64,000 bases of DNA from Suilimivivens sp963650485 (GTDB taxonomy: Bacteria; Bacillota; Clostridia; Lachnospirales; Lachnospiraceae). Position numbers and translations under genes: made by a program. Under the pieces are notes generated by a model. The model did not search any database and was not told the DNA's origin. It saw nothing but the letters and a program-made list of their open reading frames with translations. Shown piece after piece: positions 1 through 7,816 of the stretch; the first letter of the stretch is position 1; each line of letters begins with the position of its first letter. The stretch is from the NCBI GenBank assembly GCA_963650485.1, contig CAVJLN010000010.1, positions 6,762 through 70,761 on the forward strand, read 5' to 3'.

Positions 1-616
1 TCAGCAGCTGCTTAAACTGCTGCGGAGCTTGCGGTAATGCATAAAACTTACCCGGGTGATTACGGGACGGAACCAGATAATCCCTCGCTCCTTCCGGAGA
101 AGAACAGGTCAGAATCGGAGTGGTGATCTCCAGGAAATCATGCTCGGTCATTCTCTGACGCAACTCTGCAACAACCTTGCTTCGAAGAACAATCTTTTCT
201 TTGACCGCAGGATTACGCAGATCCAGATAACGATATTTCAGGCGGGTTGCTTCATCCGCTTCCTTACTTCTGTTAATTTCAAACGGAAGTTCATTGTAAA
301 TGCACTTGCCAAGTACCTGAATATCTTCCGGTACGACTTCGATTTCACCGGTAGGAAGGTTGCCGTTCTTGCTGGAACGCTCCCGGACTGTTCCGGTAAT
401 GGATAACGTGGACTCATTATTAACGCCGTTTAACTTGTCCATCATCTCTTCGGTTTCCACAACCACCTGGGTGATTCCGTAAAAATCTCTTAAGATCAGG
501 AATCCGAGATTCTTACTTACCTTTCGCATATTATCATAAAATCCGACCAGTGTAACCTTCTCTCCCACATCCGAGAGACGTAACTGGCCACAGTTATGTG
601 TTCTTGACTGTACCAT
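1..616 (-). CDS. aspS: Aspartyl-tRNA synthetase, N-terminal part (cut by window edge)
   Basis: Charges tRNA-Asp with aspartate in the cytoplasm. The visible ~205 residues start MVQSRTHNCGQLR, followed by the OB-fold anticodon-binding domain (a GDVxxR-like VGFYDNMRKV stretch and a FLILRDFYGITQVVV strand). The class II catalytic domain then begins with the family motif RYLDLRN and continues through FLEITTPILTCSSPEGARDYLVPSR and a PQAPQQFKQLL stretch. The rest of the catalytic domain lies beyond the left edge. The ATG at 614-616 has a GAGG box a few bases upstream. It could only be confused with AsnRS or LysRS; the RYLDLRN and PEGARDYLVPSR motifs are AspRS-like. Confidence 0.93.
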   Translation of the reverse strand, partial: MVQSRTHNCGQLRLSDVGEKVTLVGFYDNMRKVSKNLGFLILRDFYGITQVVVETEEMMDKLNGVNNESTLSITGTVRERSSKNGNLPTGEIEVVPEDIQVLGKCIYNELPFEINRSKEADEATRLKYRYLDLRNPAVKEKIVLRSKVVAELRQRMTEHDFLEITTPILTCSSPEGARDYLVPSRNHPGKFYALPQAPQQFKQLL

Positions 617-660
617 GACTAACCTCATTTCCTTGCGTATTTTATCACTAAACCGTATGT

Positions 661-690
661 ATTATAGCACAGCCCAGCCTTTACTGTCAC
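661..690 (-). promoter_or_regulatory. Probable sigma-A promoter of aspS
   Basis: On the minus strand a TATAAT -10 (661-666) with an upstream TG (extended -10) is preceded by GTGACA (685-690) at 18 bp. It lies 45 bp upstream of the aspS start codon. The -35 is imperfect, so the extended -10 is the main support. Confidence 0.55.
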
Positions 691-721
691 TACTTGCATA
701 AATTATTTTTCTTCGTCTCTT

Positions 722-1624
722 TTACCGCATAAAATAATGATTGAAGAATGCACACTCCTCATCATTACACTGGTCTGCCTCCGGCAGCCTGCAGTTAATA
801 TGAAAGACATGCGCTACCTCTTCCTTTTCCTTGCTTCCATAAATATGCAGTTCACTGTCAATTCCTACGCTCTGCAGTTTTTCATACATCGGCTGTGCAT
901 TCGGAAGTGTAAAGTCATGAACTGCACTCATAATAAATGCCGGTGGAAAATCCACAGTCAGATAATGTAGGGTGTCAAGGCTCTTAAGTCTTGCCTTTGC
1001 CTCCGGTGTATCATCATAAAGATCCTCTCCTGCATATTCCTTAAACACATCAAAATCAGAATTGCTCTTCGGATCATGGGTATCATATACTCCACAGTTC
1101 AGGCCTACTGCACGAACCTTAAGTCCTGATGGAACAAACGGGAACTGCTTTGCATACTCTGGATTAGAGCAGATTGTCAAATACTGTGTGGAGAGCTGTG
1201 CTCCTGCCGAATCTCCTACTACAAAAAGATTATCCGTGTCAATCGCATATTCCTTTGCATGATCCCGTACAAAGCAGAATACCTGATTGATATCCACTAA
1301 AGCGGTCGGATATTTATGTTCAGGAGCAAGACGGTAATTAAAGTTCACAAAAGTAAATCCCCTCTGTGCCAGCCGCATTCCATAGAACTGGTACTGCTCC
1401 TTACTTCCGTAAACCCAGCCTCCTCCATGGACACTGATAATCGTTTTCTGCGGTTTTGTTACCTCTTTCTGATGATAAATGTCGAGCAGATTGTCACTTC
1501 CGTATGGTCCGTAGGAAATATTGTCAAATCGCACAATATCCTCCGGTGTGGTAAGTCCTTCATCTCTCTTGTCATCACTGATTTTCCAGTTTACCCGGAT
1601 GTCTCTTACTTTTTCACTTAACAT
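722..1624 (-). CDS. Alpha/beta hydrolase, HSL-family esterase/lipase
   Basis: Predicted cytoplasmic carboxylesterase of the hormone-sensitive-lipase type, ~300 residues. The oxyanion motif SVHGGGWVYGS is near residue 70 and the nucleophile elbow VGDSAGAQ near residue 140. The C-terminal part carries a candidate acid (SAVHDFTLP) and histidine (EVAHVFHIN). No signal peptide is seen. The chosen ATG at 1622-1624 has a GGAGG box eight bases upstream; an ATG seven codons earlier would overlap that box and is unlikely. The gene stands alone between aspS and an antitoxin gene. The substrate cannot be read from sequence; acetylated carbohydrates or short acyl esters are usual in this family. Confidence 0.85.
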   Translation of the reverse strand: MLSEKVRDIRVNWKISDDKRDEGLTTPEDIVRFDNISYGPYGSDNLLDIYHQKEVTKPQKTIISVHGGGWVYGSKEQYQFYGMRLAQRGFTFVNFNYRLAPEHKYPTALVDINQVFCFVRDHAKEYAIDTDNLFVVGDSAGAQLSTQYLTICSNPEYAKQFPFVPSGLKVRAVGLNCGVYDTHDPKSNSDFDVFKEYAGEDLYDDTPEAKARLKSLDTLHYLTVDFPPAFIMSAVHDFTLPNAQPMYEKLQSVGIDSELHIYGSKEKEEVAHVFHINCRLPEADQCNDEECAFFNHYFMR

Positions 1625-1787
1625 ATTCTGTTCCTCCTTTATCATATCATCCTTTTTCTTACTTTATCTTCCTGATTCTCACTCTACGATTACCCCGGCG
1701 CAGCCAGAGCCATGAACATAATCATTTTCCTTTCCACTCCCCGTTACAGGAAAAAATGAATCCCCCAGAGCATCCATACCAAAGATA

Positions 1788-1898
1788 TTACAGTTTACTT
1801 TGGTAATTCTCTAACTGATGAAAAATACCAACTATATTTACAACATCTGCTCTCACATCAAAAATGACAACATAATTCATCTGCATGCTCTGTAACAT
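1788..1898 (-). pseudogene. Remnant of a RelE/ParE-type toxin C-terminus
   Basis: Just downstream of the Phd-type antitoxin stop codon, a 36-codon frame reads MLQSMQMNYVVIFDVRADV, then a VNIVGIFHQLENYQSKL tail. This matches the usual end of RelE/ParE-family toxins: a strand of the form Y.V.F.V, a strand of the form V.I..I.H, then an ENY..KL tail. Full toxins are ~90-100 residues, so the N-terminal two thirds are missing. No other frame restores them. I infer a toxin inactivated by deletion, leaving an orphan antitoxin. Family assignment rests on a short stretch. Confidence 0.6.
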
Positions 1899-1903
1899 TT
1901 AAT

Positions 1904-2164
1904 TTATAAACCATACTTTGCCCTCGTTTCGCCAAGTGCCATTCTGGCATCCTTTACCTTCCCTGTTTCTGCTTGCTTTTCGGAGATCTCTATATCTCTG
2001 TACATAGCAATCTGTCTCATGGTTGACTCATAAATCTCCATGCTCATAATTACCATATCACCATAACCATTCTTCGTAACATAAATTGGCTCATCTGTCT
2101 TGTGACACATCTCAGATATCTCCGATGTATTCTTCAAATCTTTAATTGGAATTATTTGTGGCAT
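1904..2164 (-). CDS. Phd/YefM-family antitoxin
   Basis: An 86-residue protein starting MPQIIPIKDLKNTSEISEMC. It shows the Phd/YefM fold signature: a short beta strand, the KDLKNT helix, then EPIYVTKNGYGDMVIMSMEIYE, the dimer core. The C-terminal helix would wrap the toxin. Antitoxins of this family bind their own promoter and neutralise a RelE/ParE ribonuclease or gyrase toxin. The ATG at 2162-2164 follows GGAGGT by seven bases, which decides the start over an ATG seven codons upstream. The partner toxin downstream is only a fragment, so the protein may survive as an orphan or act against a related toxin elsewhere. Confidence 0.85.
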   Translation of the reverse strand: MPQIIPIKDLKNTSEISEMCHKTDEPIYVTKNGYGDMVIMSMEIYESTMRQIAMYRDIEISEKQAETGKVKDARMALGETRAKYGL

Positions 2165-2191
2165 AATATGCACCTCCTTGATCATGGTCTA

Positions 2192-2219
2192 ATTATACCA
2201 TAATTATGTCCCGTTTCAA
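2192..2219 (-). promoter_or_regulatory. Antitoxin promoter with palindromic operator
   Basis: TTGAAA (2214-2219) and TATAAT (2192-2197) are 16 bp apart on the minus strand. The -10 is embedded in an imperfect palindrome (ATAATTAT / ATAATTAT halves, about 2190-2208). That placement fits autorepression by a Phd-type antitoxin. Confidence 0.65.
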
Positions 2220-2336
2220 CTTCTTTTATTCATGATATATATCATCGTATATGCCATTCTTCTACCTGCTTTCCTTCGCCATCTAAAATCCAAAAACGGC
2301 AGACAATGACATTCCATCAAAGCCCGCCGCATTTCA

Positions 2337-3410
2337 TTAATCATTCATCTTAGCCAGTTTTGCAGCCTGGTCGGCAGCAATGCAGGCATCAATAATTTCC
2401 TGAATGTCACCATTCATAATTTTATCCAGCTTATATAAGGTAAGGTTAATACGATGATCCGTCACACGTCCCTGCGGAAAGTTGTAGGTACGGATCTTCT
2501 CGGAACGATCTCCTGTACCGATCTGACTTCTTCGCATTTCTGCCTCCGCATCGTGACGCTGCTGCTGTTCCATGTCGTACAGCTTCGCTTTCAGGATGGC
2601 AAAAGCCTTCGCCTTGTTCTGGATCTGGGATTTCTCGGTCTGGCTGTAAACCACAATACCGGTCGGGTAATGGGTCAGACGAACCGCAGAGTCTGTCGTA
2701 TTGACACACTGTCCACCGTTACCGGATGCACGCATCACGTCAATACGGATATCCTTATCTTCAATCACAATATCAATATCGTCTTCCACCTCGGGCATTA
2801 CTGCTACGGAAATAGTCGAGGTATGAATACGGCCGCCGCTTTCGGTTTCGGGGACACGCTGTACACGATGAACACCACTTTCGTATTTCATCCTGGAATA
2901 AGCCCCCTGTCCGTTAATCATGAAGTTTACTTCCTTCATTCCACCGATTCCGATTTCATCCACACTGAGGAGTTCTACCTTCCAGCGCTGACTTTCTGCA
3001 TAATGCACATACATACGATAAATCTCAGCCGCAAAAAGCGCTGCCTCATCCCCACCGGCACCGGCACGGATTTCCACGATAACGTTCTTATCATCGTTCG
3101 GATCCTTGGGAAGCAGCAGAATTTTCAGCTTCTGTTCCAGCTCCTCCACACGTTTCTTGGCTGAAGCAAGCTCTTCCTTTAACATTTCCTTCATATCTTC
3201 ATCGGTTTCTTCATCGAGAAGTGCAAGAGAATCTTCAATATCCTGCTTCGACTTCTTATATTCCTTATATGCTTCAACGATCGGAGTCAGATCACTCTGC
3301 TCCTTCATCAGCATACGAAAACGTTCCTGATTATTTGCTACATTTGGCTCTGCTAGCTCACTCATAATTTCTTCAAAGTGAATCAATAAATCTTCCAGCT
3401 TGTCAAACAT
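2337..3410 (-). CDS. prfA: Peptide chain release factor 1
   Basis: Recognises UAA/UAG in the ribosomal A site and triggers peptide release. The 357-residue length is normal. The anticodon-reading tripeptide is in HRVQRVPETESGGRIHTS (PxT form PET, typical of RF1 rather than the SPF of RF2). The catalytic GGQ is in RASGNGGQCVNTTDSAVR; its Gln is the substrate of PrmC. Start chosen at the ATG 3408-3410 (MFDKLEDLL) with AAGGAG upstream. It is last in the unit DUF1385-prmC-prfA, 38 bases after prmC, so the factor and its methylase are made together. Confidence 0.96.
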   Translation of the reverse strand: MFDKLEDLLIHFEEIMSELAEPNVANNQERFRMLMKEQSDLTPIVEAYKEYKKSKQDIEDSLALLDEETDEDMKEMLKEELASAKKRVEELEQKLKILLLPKDPNDDKNVIVEIRAGAGGDEAALFAAEIYRMYVHYAESQRWKVELLSVDEIGIGGMKEVNFMINGQGAYSRMKYESGVHRVQRVPETESGGRIHTSTISVAVMPEVEDDIDIVIEDKDIRIDVMRASGNGGQCVNTTDSAVRLTHYPTGIVVYSQTEKSQIQNKAKAFAILKAKLYDMEQQQRHDAEAEMRRSQIGTGDRSEKIRTYNFPQGRVTDHRINLTLYKLDKIMNGDIQEIIDACIAADQAAKLAKMND

Positions 3411-3448
3411 TTTTCCACTCCTTGTTCCATCTATCATCCATTTGATTG

Positions 3449-4285
3449 CTACATCATCGGCAGTCTTGCACTCACAACACGGTCAAGCCCTGCGAAATCC
3501 TTATACACGTCAATCTCCTTAAAGCCCGCTTCACAAAGAAGCTCACTCACAGCCTGCGCCTGTTCACTTCCGATCTCCAACAGGAGCTGACCACCCCGTT
3601 TCAGGTAATCCTGCGCCCCACCAATGATTCTCCGGTAAAAGTCGAGTCCGTCCTCTCCTCCATCCAGCGCAATATACGGATCATATTTCCGCACCTCTTC
3701 CATCAGTGTCGGAATGACCGCCCTCTCAATATAAGGCGGATTGGATACCAGAAGATCAAACTTCCCGGTCACCTTTTCATACAGATTACTTTCCAGAAAA
3801 TCTGCTTTGATGCCAAGCAGTTCCGCATTCTGCGCTGCTACCTGCAACGCTTCCTTCGAAATATCCACACCGGTTCCTTCACAGTCATTCGAATAGTGCA
3901 GAAGGCTTAACAAAATGCACCCGGATCCGGTACAAAGATCCAGAATCCGCATGCCGTCATGCAGATACCGCATCGCCTCTTCTACCAGAATCTCGGTATC
4001 CTGTCTCGGAATCAGCACATGTTCATTTACCTGAAAGCGCAGTCCCATGAAGTCCTGATAGCCTAAAAGGTGCTGCAGCGGAACATGAACCGCTCTCTGC
4101 TCCAACGCTTTCCGGTACTGCTCTTCTTCTTCTCCGGACACCTCCCGGTCTCCGTGACAGAGCAGTGTATTGTGATCGGTTCCGCACACCTCTTCCAGCA
4201 AAAGTCTTGCATCCAGCTGTGCCTCATCAATCTCCGCCTCTTTCAGTTTCTGCATTCCCATCAGAAAGGCTTCCGTGTAATTCAT
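3449..4285 (-). CDS. prmC: Release-factor glutamine methyltransferase
   Basis: Methylates the Gln of the GGQ motif in release factors using S-adenosylmethionine. At 278 residues it has the PrmC/HemK layout: an N-terminal helical RF-binding domain (MNYTEAFLMGMQKL), a hinge with LLGYQDFMGLRF, then a Rossmann methyltransferase with motif I ILDLCTGSGCILLSL and the diagnostic catalytic NPPY in LLVSNPPYIERA. The start codon overlaps the stop of the DUF1385 gene (ATGA), so translation is coupled. prfA follows, the classic substrate-enzyme pairing. Confidence 0.95.
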   Translation of the reverse strand: MNYTEAFLMGMQKLKEAEIDEAQLDARLLLEEVCGTDHNTLLCHGDREVSGEEEEQYRKALEQRAVHVPLQHLLGYQDFMGLRFQVNEHVLIPRQDTEILVEEAMRYLHDGMRILDLCTGSGCILLSLLHYSNDCEGTGVDISKEALQVAAQNAELLGIKADFLESNLYEKVTGKFDLLVSNPPYIERAVIPTLMEEVRKYDPYIALDGGEDGLDFYRRIIGGAQDYLKRGGQLLLEIGSEQAQAVSELLCEAGFKEIDVYKDFAGLDRVVSARLPMM

Positions 4286-5367
4286 TCTTCCCCGGTTCCT
4301 TTCTCCTTTTCGCCATTCTTCACGGCAACCGTTTCTGCATTCTCCACAGTATCTGTACTGTCCTCTTCTACATCCTCCTCAGCCGGCACATCATCCTTCA
4401 TCCAAGACTCATCCACTTCATATCCGAATTCTTCATACAGATAATTTTTCCAATCAAACACTGCCTCAACGGATTTAATCGCTACTTCAAGCATTTCTTC
4501 ATCCGGCTCTTTCGTCGTCAGTCTCTGCAGCCACATGCCGGGAGCAGAAATGATCCGGATCAGAATATTGTCACTGCGACCTGCCAGACGGATAATTTCA
4601 TAGGAAATTCCCGCAATTACCGGAATCAGCGCGATCCGGAGCAGAACACGATATACCGGATTCGATACCCGGATAAAGAAAAACAGGATAATACTTACAA
4701 ATACCACGAAAAACAGGAAGCTTGTTCCGCACCGCTTATGAATACGGGAGCTCTTCATCGCATTATATACGGTAAGCGGTCTTCCCTTTTCAATGCAGTT
4801 GATGCATTTATGCTCAGCGCCATGATACTGATACAGGCGATGAATATCCTTCATCAGACTGATTGCTACAATATAAAGCAAAAAGATTGCTATACGGATG
4901 ACACCCTCGATAATCGCAAGCAGGGAATCATTTCGGATAAACCCATTCAGTAACGTGGACAGATAATACGGCAGCAGAATGAAGATTGCCATAGCCAGCA
5001 CGACCGAAAGCACTGTGGTAAATCCCATCAAGATCTTCTCGCCACGTCCTCCGGAAATCTTATCAAGTGCCTTATCCAGCTTCGTTTCCTCTGCTTCTCC
5101 GTCCTCGTAAAACTGGGCAGAATGATTGATACATTTCATGCCAAGGCGAAGAGAATCAATAAAATTAAAAATGCCGCGTAAGAATGGAACCTTCGTAATT
5201 CTGCTTTCCGGAAAAAGCCCACGGAACACATCCACCTCGACATCAATTTCGCCATCGGCCTTACGGATTGCAACCGCATAATCGTCTTTATTCTTCATCA
5301 TGACACCTTCCAGAACGGCCTGTCCGCCGATTCCGGAGTAGTGTGCGGATTTTTTCTTTTTCGCCAT
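4282..5367 (-). CDS. DUF1385 family integral membrane protein
   Basis: A 361-residue protein that begins with a lysine-rich MAKKKKSAHYSGIGGQAVLEGVMMKNKD; GGQAVLEGVMM is the hallmark of DUF1385 (YqhQ-like). About four membrane segments lie between residues ~115 and 265 (for example VLAMAIFILLPYYL and FLFFVVFVSIILFF). A conserved H-x-YHGAEHKCIN motif followed by KRCGTSFLFF sits between them and could bind metal. The last ~50 residues are acidic and probably disordered. Function is unknown. The gene sits between rpmE and prmC-prfA, a conserved Clostridia order. The ATG follows GGAG. Confidence 0.9.
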   Translation of the reverse strand: MAKKKKSAHYSGIGGQAVLEGVMMKNKDDYAVAIRKADGEIDVEVDVFRGLFPESRITKVPFLRGIFNFIDSLRLGMKCINHSAQFYEDGEAEETKLDKALDKISGGRGEKILMGFTTVLSVVLAMAIFILLPYYLSTLLNGFIRNDSLLAIIEGVIRIAIFLLYIVAISLMKDIHRLYQYHGAEHKCINCIEKGRPLTVYNAMKSSRIHKRCGTSFLFFVVFVSIILFFFIRVSNPVYRVLLRIALIPVIAGISYEIIRLAGRSDNILIRIISAPGMWLQRLTTKEPDEEMLEVAIKSVEAVFDWKNYLYEEFGYEVDESWMKDDVPAEEDVEEDSTDTVENAETVAVKNGEKEKGTGEE

Positions 5368-5414
5368 TTTAAATCTCCATTTAAGTTGTGTGACAATTCA
5401 AGACTTATCCCTCT

Positions 5415-5614
5415 CACTAAACTCATGCTTCGCGTTCCGCTTGCATTCGTTAAGTGTTCCGGACTGGTTCACACTAAGTTCAAGCTGCGCTTTCACTAAG
5501 TGTACTCTACCGACTCCACTAAATTCAGGTCTCGTCTTCGACTCACCTTCATTAAGTGTATCGGTATGGTTCGCACTAAATTCGAGTTTCTCTTACGCTC
5601 ACTCTCATTAAGTG
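5415..5614. repeat. Tandem array of four ~42-bp imperfect palindromes
   Basis: Four copies (5415-5456, 5472-5502 shortened, 5517-5558, 5574-5614), each starting CACTAA and ending TTAAGTG or CTAAGTG, are separated by 14-15 bp with a period near 57 bp. Inside each full copy is a hairpin: a 4-bp arm, then a 3-bp inner stem around a TTC loop. The arms differ between copies but stay complementary (ATGC/GCAT, AGGT/ACCT, GAGT/ACTC). The same family recurs at 45522-45680. The array fills most of the 305-base gap between rpmE and the DUF1385 gene, just past the rpmE terminator. No gene is visible here. Confidence 0.85.
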
Positions 5615-5625
5615 CTCTACTCATA

Positions 5626-5662
5626 CACAAAAAAGGTTGAGATGATGTAACACCTCAACCTT
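5626..5662 (-). terminator. Rho-independent terminator of rpmE
   Basis: On the minus strand AAGGTTGAG pairs with CTCAACCTT across a 12-nt loop, followed by a T-run. It starts 11 bases after the rpmE stop codon. Confidence 0.9.
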
Positions 5663-5672
5663 CATCGTTTCA

Positions 5673-5879
5673 CTATTTGCCTGCTACGCCATACTTCTTA
5701 TTGAACTTATCAATACGTCCGTCAGTTCTTGCAGCCTTCTGCTGACCTGTGTAGAATGAATGACATTTGGAACAAACTTCAACGTGAATATCTTCCTTTG
5801 TTGAACCTGTTACAAAAGTGTTGCCACAGTTGCAAGTTACAGTTGCCTGATAATAATCAGGATGGATTCCTTCTCTCAT
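5673..5879 (-). CDS. rpmE: 50S ribosomal protein L31 (zinc form)
   Basis: A 68-residue protein starting MREGIHPDYYQATVTCNCGN. CNC near residue 16 and VCSKCHSFYTG form the four-cysteine zinc site of the C+ type of L31. The tail RIDKFNKKYGV is typical. It bridges the central protuberance and head of the ribosome. The ATG follows AGAGGTG. It has its own promoter and terminator and therefore forms a single-gene unit. Confidence 0.96.
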   Translation of the reverse strand: MREGIHPDYYQATVTCNCGNTFVTGSTKEDIHVEVCSKCHSFYTGQQKAARTDGRIDKFNKKYGVAGK

Positions 5880-5953
5880 AATTTCACCTCTCTATTATCA
5901 TTTCTCATATTTTCTGTTCTCATCCACTGTGTTTCCTACGAAACAGCTTTTTA

Positions 5954-5982
5954 AGTATATCATAGGTATCATGCCTTTGCAA
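5954..5982 (-). promoter_or_regulatory. Sigma-A promoter of rpmE
   Basis: TTGCAA (5977-5982), a 17-bp spacer and TATACT (5954-5959) on the minus strand, 74 bp upstream of the rpmE start and just downstream of rho. Confidence 0.75.
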
Positions 5983-5989
5983 GCACTTT

Positions 5990-7420
5990 TTATAACCATT
6001 TGATCTTCTTAACCATATTAACAAATTCCTGATTGTTTCTTGTTTTTGCAAACAGATCCAGAATCTTGTCCAGGGACTCTTCCGGCTTTAATCCATTCAG
6101 GGCCTTACGGATGATATTCATGGCATCAAGCTCGTCCCCGGATAACAACAGGTCTTCACGACGGGTACTGGATCTCGGAATATCAATGGCCGGGAAGATT
6201 CTCTTCTCGGACAGCTTCCTGTCAAGCATTAATTCCATGTTGCCGGTTCCTTTAAATTCCTCGTAGACCACATCATCCATCTTGGATCCGGTATCTACCA
6301 GGGCGGTTGCCAGAACCGTTAGGGATCCGCCTTCACGCATGTTTCTCGCTGCACCAAAGAACCGCTTCGGCATATGTAATGCAGCAGGATCCAGACCACC
6401 GGATAAGGTTCTTCCGCTCGGAGGAACGATCAGGTTATAGGCTCTTGCCAGTCGTGTGATACTGTCAATCAGGATTACAACATCCTTTCCATGCTCTACC
6501 AGACGCTTACCACGCTCAATTACCATTTCCGATACACGTTTATGATGCTCCGGAAGTTCATCGAAAGTAGAGTAAATAACTTCTACATTCGGTCCTTCAA
6601 TTGCTTCTTTGATATCAGTTACTTCCTCCGGACGTTCATCAATCAGCAGAATGATAAGGTGTACCTCCGGAGAATTACGTTTTACGGATTTCGCAACATC
6701 CTTTAAGAGGGTTGTCTTACCAGCCTTCGGAGGGGATACGATCATACCTCTCTGTCCCTTACCAACCGGACTAATCAGATCCATAACACGCATCGCCACA
6801 CTTGCACCCGGCATTTCCAGATGCAGACGTTCATTCGGGAAAATCGGTGTCATATCTTCAAAATTATAACGTTTGGAACTCTCTTCCGGCGTATAGCCAT
6901 TGATGGTCTTCACATATAACAGTGCGGCAAACTTCTCACCCTGTGTGCGCACTCTGGTATTTCCTTCCAGAATATCACCGGTCTTCAGTCCGAAACGGCG
7001 GATCTGACTCGGAGCCACATAAACGTCGTTCTCACCGGGAAGATAGTTCTCGCAACGGATAAATCCGAATCCATCCGGCATAACCTCCAGAATACCATGT
7101 GCACTGATTCCGCTGTCCAGTTCTTCGATGGTCTTCTCTTCCTCGGTCTTTCCGGAAGCTTCCTTCTCTTCCTTACCCTTGGATTCTTCCTTTCCTTTAC
7201 CCTCTTCTTTGCTCTTTGTTTCCTTACGGTCTGCGGTCTTTGAAGTCATCACGCCCTTCGGCTGTGCTACTGTCTTACCTTCTGCTTTATCCTTTTCATC
7301 CGCAGCCAGCATTGCCTCTACCAGCTCGTCCTTCTTCATGGCAGAAATACCCCGTAGACCTCTTGCCTTTGCTACTGCTTTTAAATCAGCAAGTGCTAAA
7401 GATTCATACTTTTCTCTCAT
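5990..7420 (-). CDS. rho: Transcription termination factor Rho
   Basis: Hexameric RNA-dependent ATPase that terminates transcription. The 476-residue protein has a Rho N-terminal helical domain (residues 1-45, LALADLKAVAKARGLRG), a ~45-residue Lys/Glu-rich insertion, and a cold-shock-like RNA-binding domain with GFGFIR. The RecA-type motor carries Walker A PPKAGKTTLL, the Walker B/VILIDSITRLARAYN region and the arginine-finger region. The ATG at 7418-7420 follows GGAGGAG; a TTG four codons upstream overlaps this box and is rejected. The charged insertion is longer than in E. coli Rho and resembles the linkers of other Firmicutes. It may add RNA contacts. Confidence 0.96.
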   Translation of the reverse strand: MREKYESLALADLKAVAKARGLRGISAMKKDELVEAMLAADEKDKAEGKTVAQPKGVMTSKTADRKETKSKEEGKGKEESKGKEEKEASGKTEEEKTIEELDSGISAHGILEVMPDGFGFIRCENYLPGENDVYVAPSQIRRFGLKTGDILEGNTRVRTQGEKFAALLYVKTINGYTPEESSKRYNFEDMTPIFPNERLHLEMPGASVAMRVMDLISPVGKGQRGMIVSPPKAGKTTLLKDVAKSVKRNSPEVHLIILLIDERPEEVTDIKEAIEGPNVEVIYSTFDELPEHHKRVSEMVIERGKRLVEHGKDVVILIDSITRLARAYNLIVPPSGRTLSGGLDPAALHMPKRFFGAARNMREGGSLTVLATALVDTGSKMDDVVYEEFKGTGNMELMLDRKLSEKRIFPAIDIPRSSTRREDLLLSGDELDAMNIIRKALNGLKPEESLDKILDLFAKTRNNQEFVNMVKKIKWL

Positions 7421-7576
7421 ATTCTCCTCCAAAATCTATGAAAACTGTATACAATTATTACATTTCAAAAGGGAATTTTCTTACGAATTGCAAATGATTT
7501 GTCATACAATAAAATGATTATACAACATCCATTTCCAAAAGGGAAGTAATTTTTTTAAGATTCCCGGCAAATATGG

Positions 7577-7760
7577 TAACAGTTCAGCCATGCAGAAAGG
7601 ATTGTGCAAGATGACCCATGGGAGCTTGTTCACTACGGGCAGCTTGTACAATCCTTTCTATAGGGCAGACGCCCGACATGAAATAAGTTGCCGGAAAGCA
7701 CGTATATTTATCCAATCCGTACAATCCGGCAACTTATGAATGGGCATGACTGAACTGTTA
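7577..7760. repeat. Large nested inverted-repeat element (three-arm fold), MITE-like
   Basis: Outer arms TAACAGTTCAGCCATGC (7577-7593) and 7744-7760 pair at 16 of 17 positions. Inside are two further stems: 7594-7610 with 7643-7659 (17 bp, one wobble) and 7683-7695 with 7725-7737 (13 bp, perfect), plus a small GGGC/GCCC hairpin at 7663-7674. The whole can fold as a three-way junction. It fills much of the 396-base gap between the symporter gene and rho. No open frame of interest lies in it. It may be a non-autonomous mobile element or a structured RNA. TGG flanks both ends, a possible but weak target duplication. Confidence 0.75.
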
Positions 7761-7776
7761 TGGCAAATTTGTAACA

Positions 7777-7809
7777 AAATAAGGCCTGTTTTTATAAAAG
7801 GCATTATTT
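7777..7809 (-). terminator. Probable terminator of the ligase-symporter unit
   Basis: AAATAATGCCT pairs with AGGCCTTATTT around an AT-rich loop on the minus strand, starting 8 bases after the symporter stop codon and followed by TTTTG. The A/T-rich arms could also serve the opposite strand. Confidence 0.55.
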
Positions 7810-7816
7810 CATCCCT

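Noticed and set aside
2454..3164. 236-residue plus-strand frame opposite prfA
   Set aside because: Antisense shadow of a strongly conserved gene; no promoter or ribosome site.
5390..5611. Plus-strand open frame with a 19-residue Ser/Leu-rich repeat (a similar one spans 45170-45784)
   Set aside because: It is produced by the 57-bp palindromic repeat arrays (57 is a multiple of 3). No ribosome site, and the stem-conserving changes alter the amino acids freely.
5415..5614. CRISPR array
   Set aside because: Repeats diverge between copies, spacers are only 14-15 bp and resemble each other, and no cas genes are present.
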